NCBI RefSeq assembly: GCF_008119785.1
Contig: NZ_VSFA01000005.1
Coordinates: 1-64,000 of the forward strand
Direction of reading: 5' to 3'
Source of the DNA: Micromonospora sp. MP36
GTDB lineage: Bacteria > Actinomycetota > Actinomycetes > Mycobacteriales > Micromonosporaceae
Length of the DNA: 64,000 bases
In this document: positions 28,233 through 36,599 of the stretch, piece by piece
Layout of the letters: every line of letters starts with the position of its first letter
Position numbering within the stretch: position 1 is the first letter of the stretch
Notes under the pieces: generated by a model
The model's input: only the letters and a program-made list of their open reading frames with translations
The model's database searches: none
Told to the model about the DNA's origin: nothing
Made by a program: the position numbers and the translations under genes

Positions 28233-29639
28233 ATGGCACGCGTGCTCACTCCCCGTGCGGAGGACTTCCCCCGCTGGTACCAGGACCTGATCGCCAAGGC
28301 GAAGCTGGCCGACAACGGCCCGGTGCGGGGCACCATGGTCATCCGACCGGCGGGCTACGCCATCTGGGAGCGGATGCAGGCGGAGATGGACGCCCGGATC
28401 AAGGCGGCCGGCGCGGAGAACGCGTACTTCCCGCTCTTCATCCCAGAGAGCTACCTCAAGCGTGAGGCCGAGCACGTCGAGGGCTTCTCGCCGGAGCTGG
28501 CCGTGGTCACCCACGGTGGGGGCAAGCAGCTCGCCGAGCCGGTGGTGGTCCGCCCCACCAGCGAGACGGTGATCGGCGAGTTCATGGCCAAGTGGATCGA
28601 CTCGTACCGGGACCTGCCGCTGCTGCTCAACCAGTGGGCGAACGTGGTCCGCTGGGAGCTGCGCCCCCGGATCTTCCTGCGCACCAGCGAGTTCCTGTGG
28701 CAGGAGGGGCACACCGCGCACGCGACCCGCGAGGACGCCCGCGCCTACGCCCGCCGGATCCTGCACGAGGCGTACGAGGACCTGATGGTCAACGTGCTCG
28801 GCATCCCGGTGGTGGTCGGCCTGAAGACCGCCCGCGAGCGCTTCGCCGGCGCGACCGCCACCTACACCTGCGAAGGCATGATGGGCGACGGCAAGGCGCT
28901 GCAGATGGGCACCAGCCACGAGCTGGGCCAGAACTTCGCCAAGGCGTTCGACATCAGCTTCTCCTCGGCCGAGGGTGGCCGGGAGCACGCCTGGACCACC
29001 TCCTGGGGCACCTCGACCCGGATGCTCGGCGGTCTGATCATGTGCCACGGCGACGACAACGGCCTGCGGGTGCCGCCGAAGCTGGCGCCGGTCCAGGCGT
29101 ACGTGATGATCGTCAAGGACGGCGAGGGCGTCGGCGAGGCGGCGGCCAAGCTCCGCGACGCGCTGCGCGACGCCGGTGTCCGGGTCGCGCTGGACGACCG
29201 CACCGACACGGCCTTCGGTCGCCGGGCCGTCGACGCCGAGCTGCGTGGCTACCCGGTCCGCGTCGAGGTCGGCCCCCGTGACCTGGCCGCCGGCAACGCG
29301 GTGGTGGTCCGGCGTACGGACGGCTCGAAGGCCGCGACGCCGGTCGCCGACGTGGTCGGCGCGGTCCTCGCCGCGCTGGAGGCGGACCAGCAGGTGCTGC
29401 ACGACCAGGCGCTGGCCAACCGCGAGTCCCGCACGCAGGACGTCGCCACGCTGGCCGAGGCGCTCGAGGCGGCGGCCACCGGCTGGGCCCGGGTGCCGTG
29501 GTCGGCGGTCGGCGTCCAGGGCGAGGCCGAGGCGAACGCGCAGGGCGTCACCGTCCGGTGCCTGCTGCGGGCCGACGGCTCGGTGCCGGACTCCGAGGAC
29601 GAGCCGGACCTGGTCGCCATCCTCGCCCGCGCCTACTGA
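28233..29639 (+). CDS. proS: Prolyl-tRNA synthetase, archaeal/eukaryal type (ProS type 3)
   Basis: The enzyme charges tRNA-Pro with proline. The protein has 468 residues and lacks the large editing insertion of the bacterial-type enzyme, placing it in the short archaeal-like class. Class II motifs: motif 1 region 'YAIWERMQAEMDARI', motif 2 'RWELRPRIFLRTSEFLWQEGHTA' in part, and motif 3 'GGLIMCHGDDNGLRVPP'. The proline-binding 'RPTSETVIG' is present, and the chain ends in tyrosine as in this class. TAGGAT at 28219-28224 lies eight bases before the ATG, so the transcript may be nearly leaderless. Confidence 0.95.
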   Translation: MARVLTPRAEDFPRWYQDLIAKAKLADNGPVRGTMVIRPAGYAIWERMQAEMDARIKAAGAENAYFPLFIPESYLKREAEHVEGFSPELAVVTHGGGKQLAEPVVVRPTSETVIGEFMAKWIDSYRDLPLLLNQWANVVRWELRPRIFLRTSEFLWQEGHTAHATREDARAYARRILHEAYEDLMVNVLGIPVVVGLKTARERFAGATATYTCEGMMGDGKALQMGTSHELGQNFAKAFDISFSSAEGGREHAWTTSWGTSTRMLGGLIMCHGDDNGLRVPPKLAPVQAYVMIVKDGEGVGEAAAKLRDALRDAGVRVALDDRTDTAFGRRAVDAELRGYPVRVEVGPRDLAAGNAVVVRRTDGSKAATPVADVVGAVLAALEADQQVLHDQALANRESRTQDVATLAEALEAAATGWARVPWSAVGVQGEAEANAQGVTVRCLLRADGSVPDSEDEPDLVAILARAY

Positions 29640-29640
29640 G

Positions 29641-29692
29641 GGGTAAGGAAGGGCCCCTGCGCAACGCCTGCGGTAGCGGAGGGGCCCCTGCG
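29641..29692. repeat. Dispersed GGGGCCCC-type element, putative terminator
   Basis: Directly after the proS stop lie AAGGAAGGGCCCCTGCG (29645-29661) and a second GGGGCCCCTGCGG (29681-29693), with a short GCCTGCGG spacer between. It shares the AAGGAAGGGGCC core with the element at 9863-9906. Confidence 0.5.
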
Positions 29693-29711
29693 GACAGCCT
29701 GGGGTGGTGGC

Positions 29712-30359
29712 ATGCGCTTCGAGCCGGGCCGGTTGATCATGCACCGGAACGTGCGGCACGGCCGGATCGGTTGGGTCCGGCCGGCGCGGGTGGTCCTCGA
29801 CGACGAGCGGGGGCTGTTGCTCTGGGTCGCCCGGGACACACCGGTCGCGCACGAGGTCACCGAGGCGGGGCTGGGTATGCGGGCGGTGCCGTTCGCAGAG
29901 TGGATCACCTCGTCCTACCGGCTGGCGCAGGGGCGGTGGAACGGGCCACCGGTGCTGAAGTTCCTGCCCACCGGCGCGGCCCACTCCGTCTGGTGGTTCC
30001 GCGACGCCGGGGGCAGGTTCAGCAACTGGTACGTCAACCTGGAGGAGCCCGGCGTCCGGTGGGACGACGGCGCGGTGGCCGGGGTCGACATGACGGACCA
30101 GGACCTCGACGTGGTGGTGCACCCGGATCTCAGCTGGGAGTGGAAGGACGAGGAGGAGTTCGTCGAGCGGCTCGCCTTCCCCGAGCACTACTGGGTGCCC
30201 GACGAGAAGGCGGTCCGGGCTGAGGGGGAGCGTGTGATCGCCCTCGCCGAGGCGGGCGAGTTCCCGTTCGACGGCACCTGGTGCGACTTCACCCCGCCCG
30301 CGGAATGGGATGTACCGGACGGGCTGCCGCCCGGCTGGGACCGGCCGCCGGTGCGCTGA
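29712..30359 (+). CDS. DUF402 (FomD-like) protein
   Basis: The protein has 215 residues. The DUF402 signature is visible: 'WWFRDAGGRFSNWYVNLEEP', 'VDMTDQDLDVVVHPDLSWEWKDEEEF', with acidic residues that bind a divalent metal in FomD-type nucleotide hydrolases. 'WCDFTPPAEWD' close to the C-terminus is typical of the actinobacterial branch. Members act on nucleoside phosphates or CMP-conjugates in fosfomycin biosynthesis, but no such pathway is nearby. It begins 19 bp after the GC palindrome following proS and ends 240 bp before rpsP. Confidence 0.8.
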   Translation: MRFEPGRLIMHRNVRHGRIGWVRPARVVLDDERGLLLWVARDTPVAHEVTEAGLGMRAVPFAEWITSSYRLAQGRWNGPPVLKFLPTGAAHSVWWFRDAGGRFSNWYVNLEEPGVRWDDGAVAGVDMTDQDLDVVVHPDLSWEWKDEEEFVERLAFPEHYWVPDEKAVRAEGERVIALAEAGEFPFDGTWCDFTPPAEWDVPDGLPPGWDRPPVR

Positions 30360-30598
30360 GGGTGTCCTACGTCACCCGGCCGTTGACTTCCGGGTTCCCG
30401 TGCGGGTCCGGGGTGAGAGATCCGGGCCGGATCTGGCAGAATGGGTCGCTGGTATCCGGCGCGCGTCCGGCGCCCTCTAACCCGGGCACGTCGCCAGTCC
30501 ACCGAGCAGTCTCCGGCCCAACCCCACTGTGCCGGTCGGCGCTCACCCGCACACCGCCCGTACCGGGCCGGTGAGATCGCAACAGGAGCGAAACAACT

Positions 30599-31048
30599 GT
30601 GGCCGTAAAGATCCGGCTCCTGCGGATGGGTAAGATCCGCAACCCGCAGTACCGCATCGTCGTCGCCGACTCGCGCACCAAGCGTGACGGTCGCGCGATC
30701 GAGTTCGTCGGTGTGTACCAGCCGAAGGAGGACCCTTCGGTGATCGAGGTCAAGTCGGAGCGGGTCCAGTACTGGCTGTCCGTCGGCGCGCAGCCGAGCG
30801 AGGCGGTGCAGCGCCTGCTGGAGCTGACCGGTGACTGGCAGAAGTTCAAGGGCCTGCCGGCCCCGGCGCCGCTGAAGGTCGCCCCGGAGCGGGCCGACCG
30901 CAAGGCGGCGTACGAGGCCGAGGCGAAGGCCGCCGCCGGCCTGGCCGAGACCCCGGCGCCGGCCAAGAAGGCCGCCAAGGCGCAGGCTCCGGCCGAGGCG
31001 CCGCAGGCCGAGGAGCAGACCGGTGCCGAGTCCGGCGAGCAGGCCTGA
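30599..31048 (+). CDS. rpsP: 30S ribosomal protein S16
   Basis: The protein has 149 residues from the GTG at 30599, with CAGGAG upstream. The S16 core is residues 1-80 ([21 protein letters not shown] in part, '[13 protein letters not shown]'). An Ala/Glu/Lys-rich tail of about 60 residues, common in actinobacteria, completes it. S16 assembles the 30S body. It leads the conserved rpsP-khpA-rimM-trmD-rplS cluster; the 239-bp upstream region holds the presumed promoter. Confidence 0.97.
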   Translation: MAVKIRLLRMGKIRNPQYRIVVADSRTKRDGRAIEFVGVYQPKEDPSVIEVKSERVQYWLSVGAQPSEAVQRLLELTGDWQKFKGLPAPAPLKVAPERADRKAAYEAEAKAAAGLAETPAPAKKAAKAQAPAEAPQAEEQTGAESGEQA

Positions 31049-31049
31049 C

Positions 31050-31283
31050 ATGGCGCTGCGTCCCGCCCTGGAGCACCTGGTCAAGGGGATCGTCGACCAC
31101 CCGGACGACGTCCGGGTGCGGATGGTCGATTCCCGTCGGGGTAAGCGGCTCGAGGTCCGCGTGCACCCGGAGGACCTCGGCACGGTGATCGGGCGGTCCG
31201 GCCGGACCGCCAAGGCGCTGCGCCAGGTGATCGGCTCCATCGGTGGGCGCGGGGTGCGCGTCGACATCGTCGACTCGTACTGA
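31050..31283 (+). CDS. khpA: KH-domain RNA-binding protein KhpA
   Basis: The protein has 77 residues. The ATG at 31050 lies one base after the rpsP stop. It is a single KH domain with the GxxG loop in 'VIGRSGRTAKALRQVI', followed by 'VRVDIVD'. KhpA binds RNA and partners with KhpB (Jag) in cell-elongation and sRNA functions in Gram-positives. Its stop overlaps the rimM ATG by one base, so it is translated from the rpsP operon. Confidence 0.95.
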   Translation: MALRPALEHLVKGIVDHPDDVRVRMVDSRRGKRLEVRVHPEDLGTVIGRSGRTAKALRQVIGSIGGRGVRVDIVDSY

Positions 31284-31825
31284 TGCTTCTCATCGTCGGC
31301 CGGATCGGCAAGCCGCACGGGATCCGCGGTGAGGTCACCGTGGAGGTGCGGACCGATGAGCCCGAAGCACGGTTCGCCCCGGGCATGGTGCTGCGCACCG
31401 AGCCCGGGGCGGTCGCGCCCGAGGCCCCCGGGGCCTACCGGGTGCCGGCGGAGTTGACCGTCGAGTCGGCGCGCTGGCACCAGGGGCGGCTGCTGGTCGC
31501 CTTCGAGGGCGTGCTGGACCGCAACGTCGCCGAGGCGCTGCGCGGCACTCTGATCGGTGTGGACAGCGCCGCCGTCGCCCCGCCGGAGGACCCGGAGGAG
31601 TTCCACGACCACCAGCTGGTCGGCCTCGCGGTGGTCAACCCGCAGGGCGAGCGGCTGGGCGAGGTGGCCCGGATCGACCACGCTCCCGCCTCCGACCTGC
31701 TGGTGCTGCGGCGTCCCGAGGGACGGACGGCGCTGATCCCGTTCGTCAAGGCGATCGTGCCCGAGGTCGACCTCGCGGGCGGGCGCGTGGTGGTCGACCC
31801 GCCCGGCGGGCTGCTCGACCTCTGA
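31283..31825 (+). CDS. rimM: Ribosome maturation factor RimM
   Basis: RimM helps fold the 30S head during assembly. The protein has 180 residues. The N-terminal beta-barrel begins '[23 protein letters not shown]', a diagnostic sequence. The C-terminal PRC-barrel includes '[14 protein letters not shown]' and '[31 protein letters not shown]' in part. The ATG overlaps the khpA stop by one base. The gene trmD starts 16 bases downstream, as in most bacteria. Confidence 0.96.
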   Translation: MLLIVGRIGKPHGIRGEVTVEVRTDEPEARFAPGMVLRTEPGAVAPEAPGAYRVPAELTVESARWHQGRLLVAFEGVLDRNVAEALRGTLIGVDSAAVAPPEDPEEFHDHQLVGLAVVNPQGERLGEVARIDHAPASDLLVLRRPEGRTALIPFVKAIVPEVDLAGGRVVVDPPGGLLDL

Positions 31826-31841
31826 CTGGAGCCACCCCTTC

Positions 31842-32618
31842 ATGCGCGTCGACATCGTGTCGATCTTCCCGGAGTACTTCGCCCCGCTCGACCTGTCGCT
31901 GATCGGCAAGGCCCGGGCGAGCGGCACCCTGCGGCTGGCCGTGCACGATCTGCGGAACTGGACCCACGACGTGCACCGCACGGTCGACGACACGCCGTAC
32001 GGCGGCGGGCCCGGCATGGTGATGCGGCCGGAGCCGTGGGGTGAGGCGCTTGACGCCCTCGTCCCCGTGGACGGCGACCCGCGGCCCCGGCTGCTGGTGC
32101 CCTCCCCGGCCGGCGTCCGGTTCACCCAGGCGATGGCGCACGAGTTGGCCGCCGAGCCGCACCTGCTCTTCGGCTGCGGCCGGTACGAGGGCATCGACCA
32201 GCGGGTGCTCGACCACGCGGCGACCCGGATGCGGGTGACCGAGGTCTCCCTCGGCGACTACGTGCTCTTCGGCGGCGAGGTGGCGGTGCTGGTCATCCTG
32301 GAGGCGGTCACCCGACTGCTGCCCGGGGTGCTCGGCAACGCCGGCTCGCTGGACGAGGAGTCGCACGCCCACGGGCTGCTGGAGGCGCCGATGTACACCA
32401 AGCCGGCGACCTGGCGCGGGCACGAGGTGCCCGAGGTGCTCCGCTCCGGCGACCACGGGCGGATCGCCCGCTGGCGGCGCGACGAGTCCCTGCTGCGTAC
32501 GGCGGCCCGCCGCCCCGACATGATCGCCGCACTGCCGCCGGAGAGCCTGGACAAGCGGGACCGGGCAGCGTTGGACCGGGGCGGATTTCAGCTGCCGCCG
32601 GGGGATGTGGCAAAGTAG
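31842..32618 (+). CDS. trmD: tRNA (guanine-37-N1)-methyltransferase TrmD
   Basis: TrmD methylates G37 of tRNAs reading CNN codons, preventing +1 frameshifting. The protein has 258 residues. The start '[12 protein letters not shown]' and the deep trefoil-knot SAM site are clear: '[14 protein letters not shown]', '[13 protein letters not shown]', '[16 protein letters not shown]' and 'LPGVLGN'. The catalytic Asp is expected in '[14 protein letters not shown]'. It is part of the rpsP operon. Confidence 0.97.
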   Translation: MRVDIVSIFPEYFAPLDLSLIGKARASGTLRLAVHDLRNWTHDVHRTVDDTPYGGGPGMVMRPEPWGEALDALVPVDGDPRPRLLVPSPAGVRFTQAMAHELAAEPHLLFGCGRYEGIDQRVLDHAATRMRVTEVSLGDYVLFGGEVAVLVILEAVTRLLPGVLGNAGSLDEESHAHGLLEAPMYTKPATWRGHEVPEVLRSGDHGRIARWRRDESLLRTAARRPDMIAALPPESLDKRDRAALDRGGFQLPPGDVAK

Positions 32619-32632
32619 AGGGGTTGCCGCAT

Positions 32633-32651
32633 CCGTCCACGCCGTGGACGG
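32633..32651 (+). other. Hairpin in the trmD-rplS gap (possible attenuator)
   Basis: CCGTCCAC (32633-32640) and GTGGACGG (32644-32651) form a perfect 8-bp stem with a three-base loop, 14 bp after trmD. It lacks a T-tract. It may modulate read-through or protect the rplS mRNA; the remaining leader to 32761 holds no ORF. Confidence 0.45.
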
Positions 32652-32761
32652 CTGCGAGGACCCTCGACCGGGGTCGGCGCCGCCGGCCACCACCCGGGGG
32701 TCAGAATCACCCATTCGCGCATCGACTGACGGTGCGCCGTGAGCCTCACGAGGACGCAGCG

Positions 32762-33121
32762 ATGAACATCCTGGACGCCCTTGACGCCCAGTCGAAGCGC
32801 GTTGACATCCCCGACTTCCGTGCCGGTGACACCGTCAAGGTGCACGCGCGGGTTGTCGAGGGCAACCGGTCCCGGGTCCAGATCTTCCAGGGCGTCGTCA
32901 TCCGTCGCCAGGGTGACGGCCTGCGCGAGACCTTCTCGGTCCGCAAGGTCAGCTTCGGCGTGGGTGTCGAGCGGACCTACCCGATCAACAGCCCGGCGAT
33001 CGACCGGATCGAGGTCGTGACCCGCGGTGACGTGCGGCGCGCCAAGCTCTACTACCTGCGCGAGCTGCGTGGCAAGAAGGCCAAGATCAAGGAGCTGCGC
33101 GAGAAGCAGCCGGCGAGCTGA
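32762..33121 (+). CDS. rplS: 50S ribosomal protein L19
   Basis: The protein has 119 residues. It begins '[19 protein letters not shown]' and carries the L19 signatures '[13 protein letters not shown]', '[13 protein letters not shown]' and '[12 protein letters not shown]', ending '[15 protein letters not shown]'. L19 sits at the 30S-50S interface. It closes the rpsP cluster and is followed by a very stable terminator (33246-33287). Confidence 0.98.
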   Translation: MNILDALDAQSKRVDIPDFRAGDTVKVHARVVEGNRSRVQIFQGVVIRRQGDGLRETFSVRKVSFGVGVERTYPINSPAIDRIEVVTRGDVRRAKLYYLRELRGKKAKIKELREKQPAS

Positions 33122-33245
33122 ATTTCCGTTCGCCACGCCGCCTGACCTGCCCGTATGTCGTATCGACCGGAGTGCATTACCCTGGTCGCACGGGCGCAGG
33201 GGGGCGGCGCACCACGCGTGCTCGACGCGGTGGCACAGCGGTCCA

Positions 33246-33287
33246 CTACCGCCCGTGGGGTCTCCCGGCGAGACCCCCGGGCGGTAG
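33246..33287 (+). terminator. Terminator after rplS
   Basis: Outer arms CTACCGCCCG (33246-33255) and CGGGCGGTAG (33278-33287) continue into inner arms GGGGTCTC and GAGACCCC around a small loop, giving an 18-bp stem with little interruption. It is followed by CGTCGTTTCC. It separates the ribosomal cluster from the signal peptidase genes. Confidence 0.8.
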
Positions 33288-33314
33288 CGTCGTTTCCGCG
33301 GACCGGGGAGTGGC

Positions 33315-34196
33315 ATGGCGCAGATGCTTGACGAGGACGGCACCGTCGATCCGTGGCGCCGGCGGTCCCGGCGCTCCCGTCGGCAGCTGCCCCTCTGGCA
33401 GGAGTTGCCCCTGCTCCTGGTGGTCGCCTTCTGCCTGGCGGTGCTGATCCGCACCTTCCTGCTCCAGGCGTTCTTCATCCCCTCCGGCTCGATGGAGAAC
33501 ACCCTGCTCATCGGCGACCGGGTGCTGGTCAACAAGGTCGTCTACGACGTCCGTGACCCGGCCCGGGGCGAGGTCGTGGTCTTCCGGGGCACCGACCGGT
33601 GGGTGGCCCAGGAGACCCCGGCGCCGCCGACCAACTTCGTCGGCAAGGTCGGCCGCACGCTTGGCGACCTGGTAGGGATCAGCCGGCCCGGCGAGAAGGA
33701 CTTCATCAAGCGGGTCATCGGCGTCCCCGGCGACCGGATCTGGTGCTGCGACAACGGTCGGGTCGTGGTCAACGGAGTGCCGCTGGACGAGCGGGCGTAC
33801 GTGTCGGAGGACTCGCCGGCCGAGCTGCCGCCGAACCCGAAGGAGTGCCGCTCCCGGCAGTTCACCGAGATGGTCGTACCCCCGGGGCAGATCTTCGTGA
33901 TGGGCGACCACCGGCTGGTCTCCCAGGACGCCCGGTGCCAGGGCCCGGTGCCGATCGACAACGTGGTGGGGCGCGCCTTCATGATCGTGTGGCCGTCGCA
34001 GCGGTGGACCACCCTGCCGGTCCCGCAGACCTTCGCCGACCTGCCGCGACCCAACGCCGCGCCGGCCGGACCGGTGCCGGTCGATCCCGACCCGGTGGGG
34101 GGTGTCGTCCTGATCCTCCCGGTCACGGCCGCGCTCTCCGTTCTCGCGAGTTCAGGGCGACTGCGTCGCGCCCGGGGACGTAGGCTCCTCCCGTGA
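33315..34196 (+). CDS. lepB: Type I signal peptidase (first of two)
   Basis: The protein has 293 residues and cleaves signal peptides of exported proteins. A basic N-terminus precedes one transmembrane helix (about 31-49). The catalytic serine S59 is in 'IPSGSMENTL' and the catalytic lysine K132 in 'DFIKRVIGVPGD'; box E 'VMGDHR' is present. A hydrophobic segment near the C-terminus (about 265-282) suggests a second membrane anchor, as in several Streptomyces Sip proteins. The stop overlaps the start of the second peptidase (GTGA), so the pair is coupled. Confidence 0.95.
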   Translation: MAQMLDEDGTVDPWRRRSRRSRRQLPLWQELPLLLVVAFCLAVLIRTFLLQAFFIPSGSMENTLLIGDRVLVNKVVYDVRDPARGEVVVFRGTDRWVAQETPAPPTNFVGKVGRTLGDLVGISRPGEKDFIKRVIGVPGDRIWCCDNGRVVVNGVPLDERAYVSEDSPAELPPNPKECRSRQFTEMVVPPGQIFVMGDHRLVSQDARCQGPVPIDNVVGRAFMIVWPSQRWTTLPVPQTFADLPRPNAAPAGPVPVDPDPVGGVVLILPVTAALSVLASSGRLRRARGRRLLP

Positions 34197-34825
34197 TTGA
34201 CGAGCAGACCGAAAAGCCGCGCAGCTCCTTTTGGAAGGAGCTGCCCATCCTCCTGGGCGTGGCGATCCTGGTCGCAGTGCTGGTACGTGCCTTCGTGCTG
34301 CAGACCTTCTTCATCCCGTCCCCGTCCATGGAGAACACCCTCAAGATCGACGATCGGGTGCTGGTCAACAAGCTGGTCTACGATTTCCGCTCACCCCACC
34401 GGGGCGAGGTGATCGTCTTCAAGGCGCCCACCGACTGGAGCGGCAACCCGCAGGGCGAGGACTTCATCAAGCGGGTGATCGGCGTCGGCGGTGACCACGT
34501 GGTCTGCTGCGACCGCAGTGGCGGCAACGAGCGGCTGGTGATCAACGGCAAGCCGCTCGACGAGCCGTACATCTTCCCCGGCAACAAACCCGCCGACCAG
34601 GACTTCGACATCACCGTGCCGGACGGCCGGCTCTGGGTGATGGGTGACCACCGGGAGGCCTCCGGCGACTCGCTGGAGCACTGGCAGCAGTCGGGCGAGG
34701 ACATCAATGAGGCCACCATCCCCGAGGACCGGGTGGTCGGCCGCGCCTTCACGATCTTCTGGCCGGTCAGCCGGGCGACCTGGCTCACCGTGCCGAAGCA
34801 GTTCGACGGGATTCCCAATCCCTGA
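34193..34825 (+). CDS. Type I signal peptidase (second of two)
   Basis: The protein has 210 residues and starts with the GTG at 34193 overlapping the previous stop. One N-terminal transmembrane helix (about 16-34), S45 in 'IPSPSMENTL', K93 in 'DFIKRVIGVGGD' and 'VMGDHREASGDS' make it catalytically complete. It lacks the C-terminal anchor of its neighbour. The two share the same core, so they are a tandem duplication; multiple adjacent signal peptidases (SipW-Z) are known from Streptomyces in the same rplS-rnhB neighbourhood. Confidence 0.95.
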   Translation: MIDEQTEKPRSSFWKELPILLGVAILVAVLVRAFVLQTFFIPSPSMENTLKIDDRVLVNKLVYDFRSPHRGEVIVFKAPTDWSGNPQGEDFIKRVIGVGGDHVVCCDRSGGNERLVINGKPLDEPYIFPGNKPADQDFDITVPDGRLWVMGDHREASGDSLEHWQQSGEDINEATIPEDRVVGRAFTIFWPVSRATWLTVPKQFDGIPNP

Positions 34826-34873
34826 CCCCGGAGGGCGTGGGCGTTCGTCGGACGCGTCTGGCAGGCTTGGGCG

Positions 34874-35359
34874 GTGACCGTCTACACCCCTCGTCGCGCC
34901 GCCCGGGTGCTGCTCGTCGACGCGTCCGACCGGGTGCTGCTGTTCGCCGGCACCGACCCGGGCCGACCGGGGCACGCCTACTGGTTCACCCCCGGCGGGG
35001 GGCTGGACCCGGGGGAGAGCCCGGCCGCGGGCGCGGCCCGGGAACTGGCCGAGGAGACCGGGCTGCGACTTACCCCGGCCGAGTTGGGCGCACCGGTCTG
35101 GTCGGAGACGGTCGAGTTCCCGTTCGACGGCGTCTGGTACCGCCAGCAGCAGGAGTTCTTCCTGGTCCGGGTGCCCGCCTGGGAGGTCGACACGGCGGGC
35201 TTCAACGAGGTCGAGCGGGCCAGCGTCTCCGGCCACCGCTGGTGGTCGCTGGCGGAGCTGTCCGCCACGACCGAGCGCTGTTATCCGCCGGACCTGCCGG
35301 ACCGGCTCGCCGCCGCGCTGGCCGAGCACCGGCCCGCCGCCGGAGGTGGGTCGTGCTGA
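34874..35359 (+). CDS. NUDIX hydrolase
   Basis: The protein has 161 residues with a GTG start at 34874. A complete Nudix box GX5EX7REUXEEXGU is seen as 'GGGLDPGES...AARELAEETGL'. Nudix enzymes hydrolyse nucleoside diphosphates linked to other groups; the substrate is not evident. 'WYRQQQEFFLVRV' and 'HRWWSLAELSATTERCYPPDLP' resemble a common actinobacterial subgroup. It overlaps rnhB by seven bases. Confidence 0.92.
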   Translation: MTVYTPRRAARVLLVDASDRVLLFAGTDPGRPGHAYWFTPGGGLDPGESPAAGAARELAEETGLRLTPAELGAPVWSETVEFPFDGVWYRQQQEFFLVRVPAWEVDTAGFNEVERASVSGHRWWSLAELSATTERCYPPDLPDRLAAALAEHRPAAGGGSC

Positions 35360-36237
35360 CGCCCCCGCGCACGGTGGTGCGCCGCGAGGGCGGCCTCTAC
35401 GCCCTCGAACGGGCCCTGCAACGGCGAGGCTTCCGGCACGTGGCCGGCGCCGACGAGGCCGGCCGCGGCGCCTGCGCCGGCCCTCTGGTGGCCGCCGCCG
35501 CGGTGCTGCCCGAGGGGCGGCGTGGCGAGATCGACGGGCTGGCCGACTCCAAGCTGCTCACCCCCGCCAGCCGGGAGCGGATCTACGACGAGGTGGTGGC
35601 GCGGGCCCTGGCGTACGCGGTGGTGGTCATCCCGGCCGACGAGGTCGACGCGCGCGGGCTGCACGTGTGCAACCTGGCAGCGATGCGCCGGGCGCTGGCC
35701 TCGCTCACCACCCGCCCCGAGTACGTGCTGACCGACGGGTTCGGCGTCGACGGGCTGGACGTGCCGGGGCTGGCGGTCTGGAAGGGGGACCGGGTGGCCG
35801 CCTGCGTGGCGGCGGCGAGCGTGCTGGCCAAGGTCACCCGGGACCGGATCATGGTCGAGCTGGACGAGCGGTACCCGGGCTACGGCTTCGCCGAGCACAA
35901 GGGCTACATCACTCCCGAGCACACCGCCGCGCTGCGGGAGCTCGGGCCGTGCCGGGAGCACCGCTTCTCGTACGTGAACGTGGCGGCCGTCTCCGGCCGG
36001 GACGGGCAGCCGCCCCGCTCCCGGCGGCCGGCTGCCGGTAGCCCCGGCGAGGCGCTCGTCGGCGGCCCGATCGCGGCGCTCTTCGGTGATCCGGCGGAGG
36101 CGCCCGGCGGGAGCCCGGACGAGCCGATGGAGCGCTCCGGCGCGCCAGGGGGTACCGTCGGCGTGGCGTTGGGGGAGCGGGCGCGACCTCCGGCGCCGGT
36201 GGGGGAAGATGTGGTCATGGAAGGCGGAGTGCGATGA
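35353..36237 (+). CDS. rnhB: Ribonuclease HII
   Basis: RNase HII removes ribonucleotides from DNA. The GTG at 35353 overlaps the NUDIX stop by seven bases and has GGAGGTGG upstream; it gives 294 residues. Catalytic acidic residues are in 'GADEAGRGACAGPLV' (D, E), 'LADSKLLTPASRE' and 'VLTDGF', with a later Asp in 'KVTRDRIM'. Core homology ends near 'SYVNVAAVSG' (about residue 215). The remaining 80 residues are Pro/Gly/Ala/Glu-rich and probably disordered, longer than the usual enzyme. The stop overlaps the next gene's ATG. Confidence 0.95.
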   Translation: MLTPPRTVVRREGGLYALERALQRRGFRHVAGADEAGRGACAGPLVAAAAVLPEGRRGEIDGLADSKLLTPASRERIYDEVVARALAYAVVVIPADEVDARGLHVCNLAAMRRALASLTTRPEYVLTDGFGVDGLDVPGLAVWKGDRVAACVAAASVLAKVTRDRIMVELDERYPGYGFAEHKGYITPEHTAALRELGPCREHRFSYVNVAAVSGRDGQPPRSRRPAAGSPGEALVGGPIAALFGDPAEAPGGSPDEPMERSGAPGGTVGVALGERARPPAPVGEDVVMEGGVR

Positions 36238-36557
36238 GCGCGGAAGATCTCGAGAAGTACGAGACCGAGATGGAGCTGCAGCTCTACCGGGAGTACCGCG
36301 ACATTGTCCGCCAGTTCTCCTACGTGGTGGAGACCGAGCGCCGCTTCTACCTGGCCAACCAGGTCGACCTGCACGTCCGCAACTCGGACGGCGAGGTCTA
36401 CTTCGAGGTGGAGATGCACGACGCCTGGGTGTGGGACATGTACCGTCCTGCGCGATTCGTCAAGAATGTCCGGGTGATGACGTTCAAGGACGTCAATGTG
36501 GAAGAGCTCGAAAAGCCCGACATTTCGCTTCCCGCAGACTCCGGATTCGGCGGCTGA
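36234..36557 (+). CDS. DUF2469 protein
   Basis: The protein has 107 residues and is highly acidic at the N-terminus (MSAEDLEKYETEMELQLYRE). Its sequence matches the actinobacteria-specific DUF2469 family, always found directly after rnhB; function unknown. The ATG at 36234 overlaps the rnhB stop (ATGA). 'YVVETERRFYLANQVDLHVR' and 'VWDMYRPARFVKNVRV' are the conserved blocks. A terminator follows. Confidence 0.93.
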   Translation: MSAEDLEKYETEMELQLYREYRDIVRQFSYVVETERRFYLANQVDLHVRNSDGEVYFEVEMHDAWVWDMYRPARFVKNVRVMTFKDVNVEELEKPDISLPADSGFGG

Positions 36558-36561
36558 CCCC

Positions 36562-36588
36562 GGCGGGCGGGCCGACGCACCGCCCGCC
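36562..36588. terminator. Bidirectional terminator between DUF2469 and the oxidoreductase gene
   Basis: Perfect 9-bp arms GGCGGGCGG (36562-36570) and CCGCCCGCC (36580-36588) with a 9-base loop sit between two convergent genes whose ends are only 42 bp apart. Confidence 0.7.
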
Positions 36589-36599
36589 ACCACGGCGGA

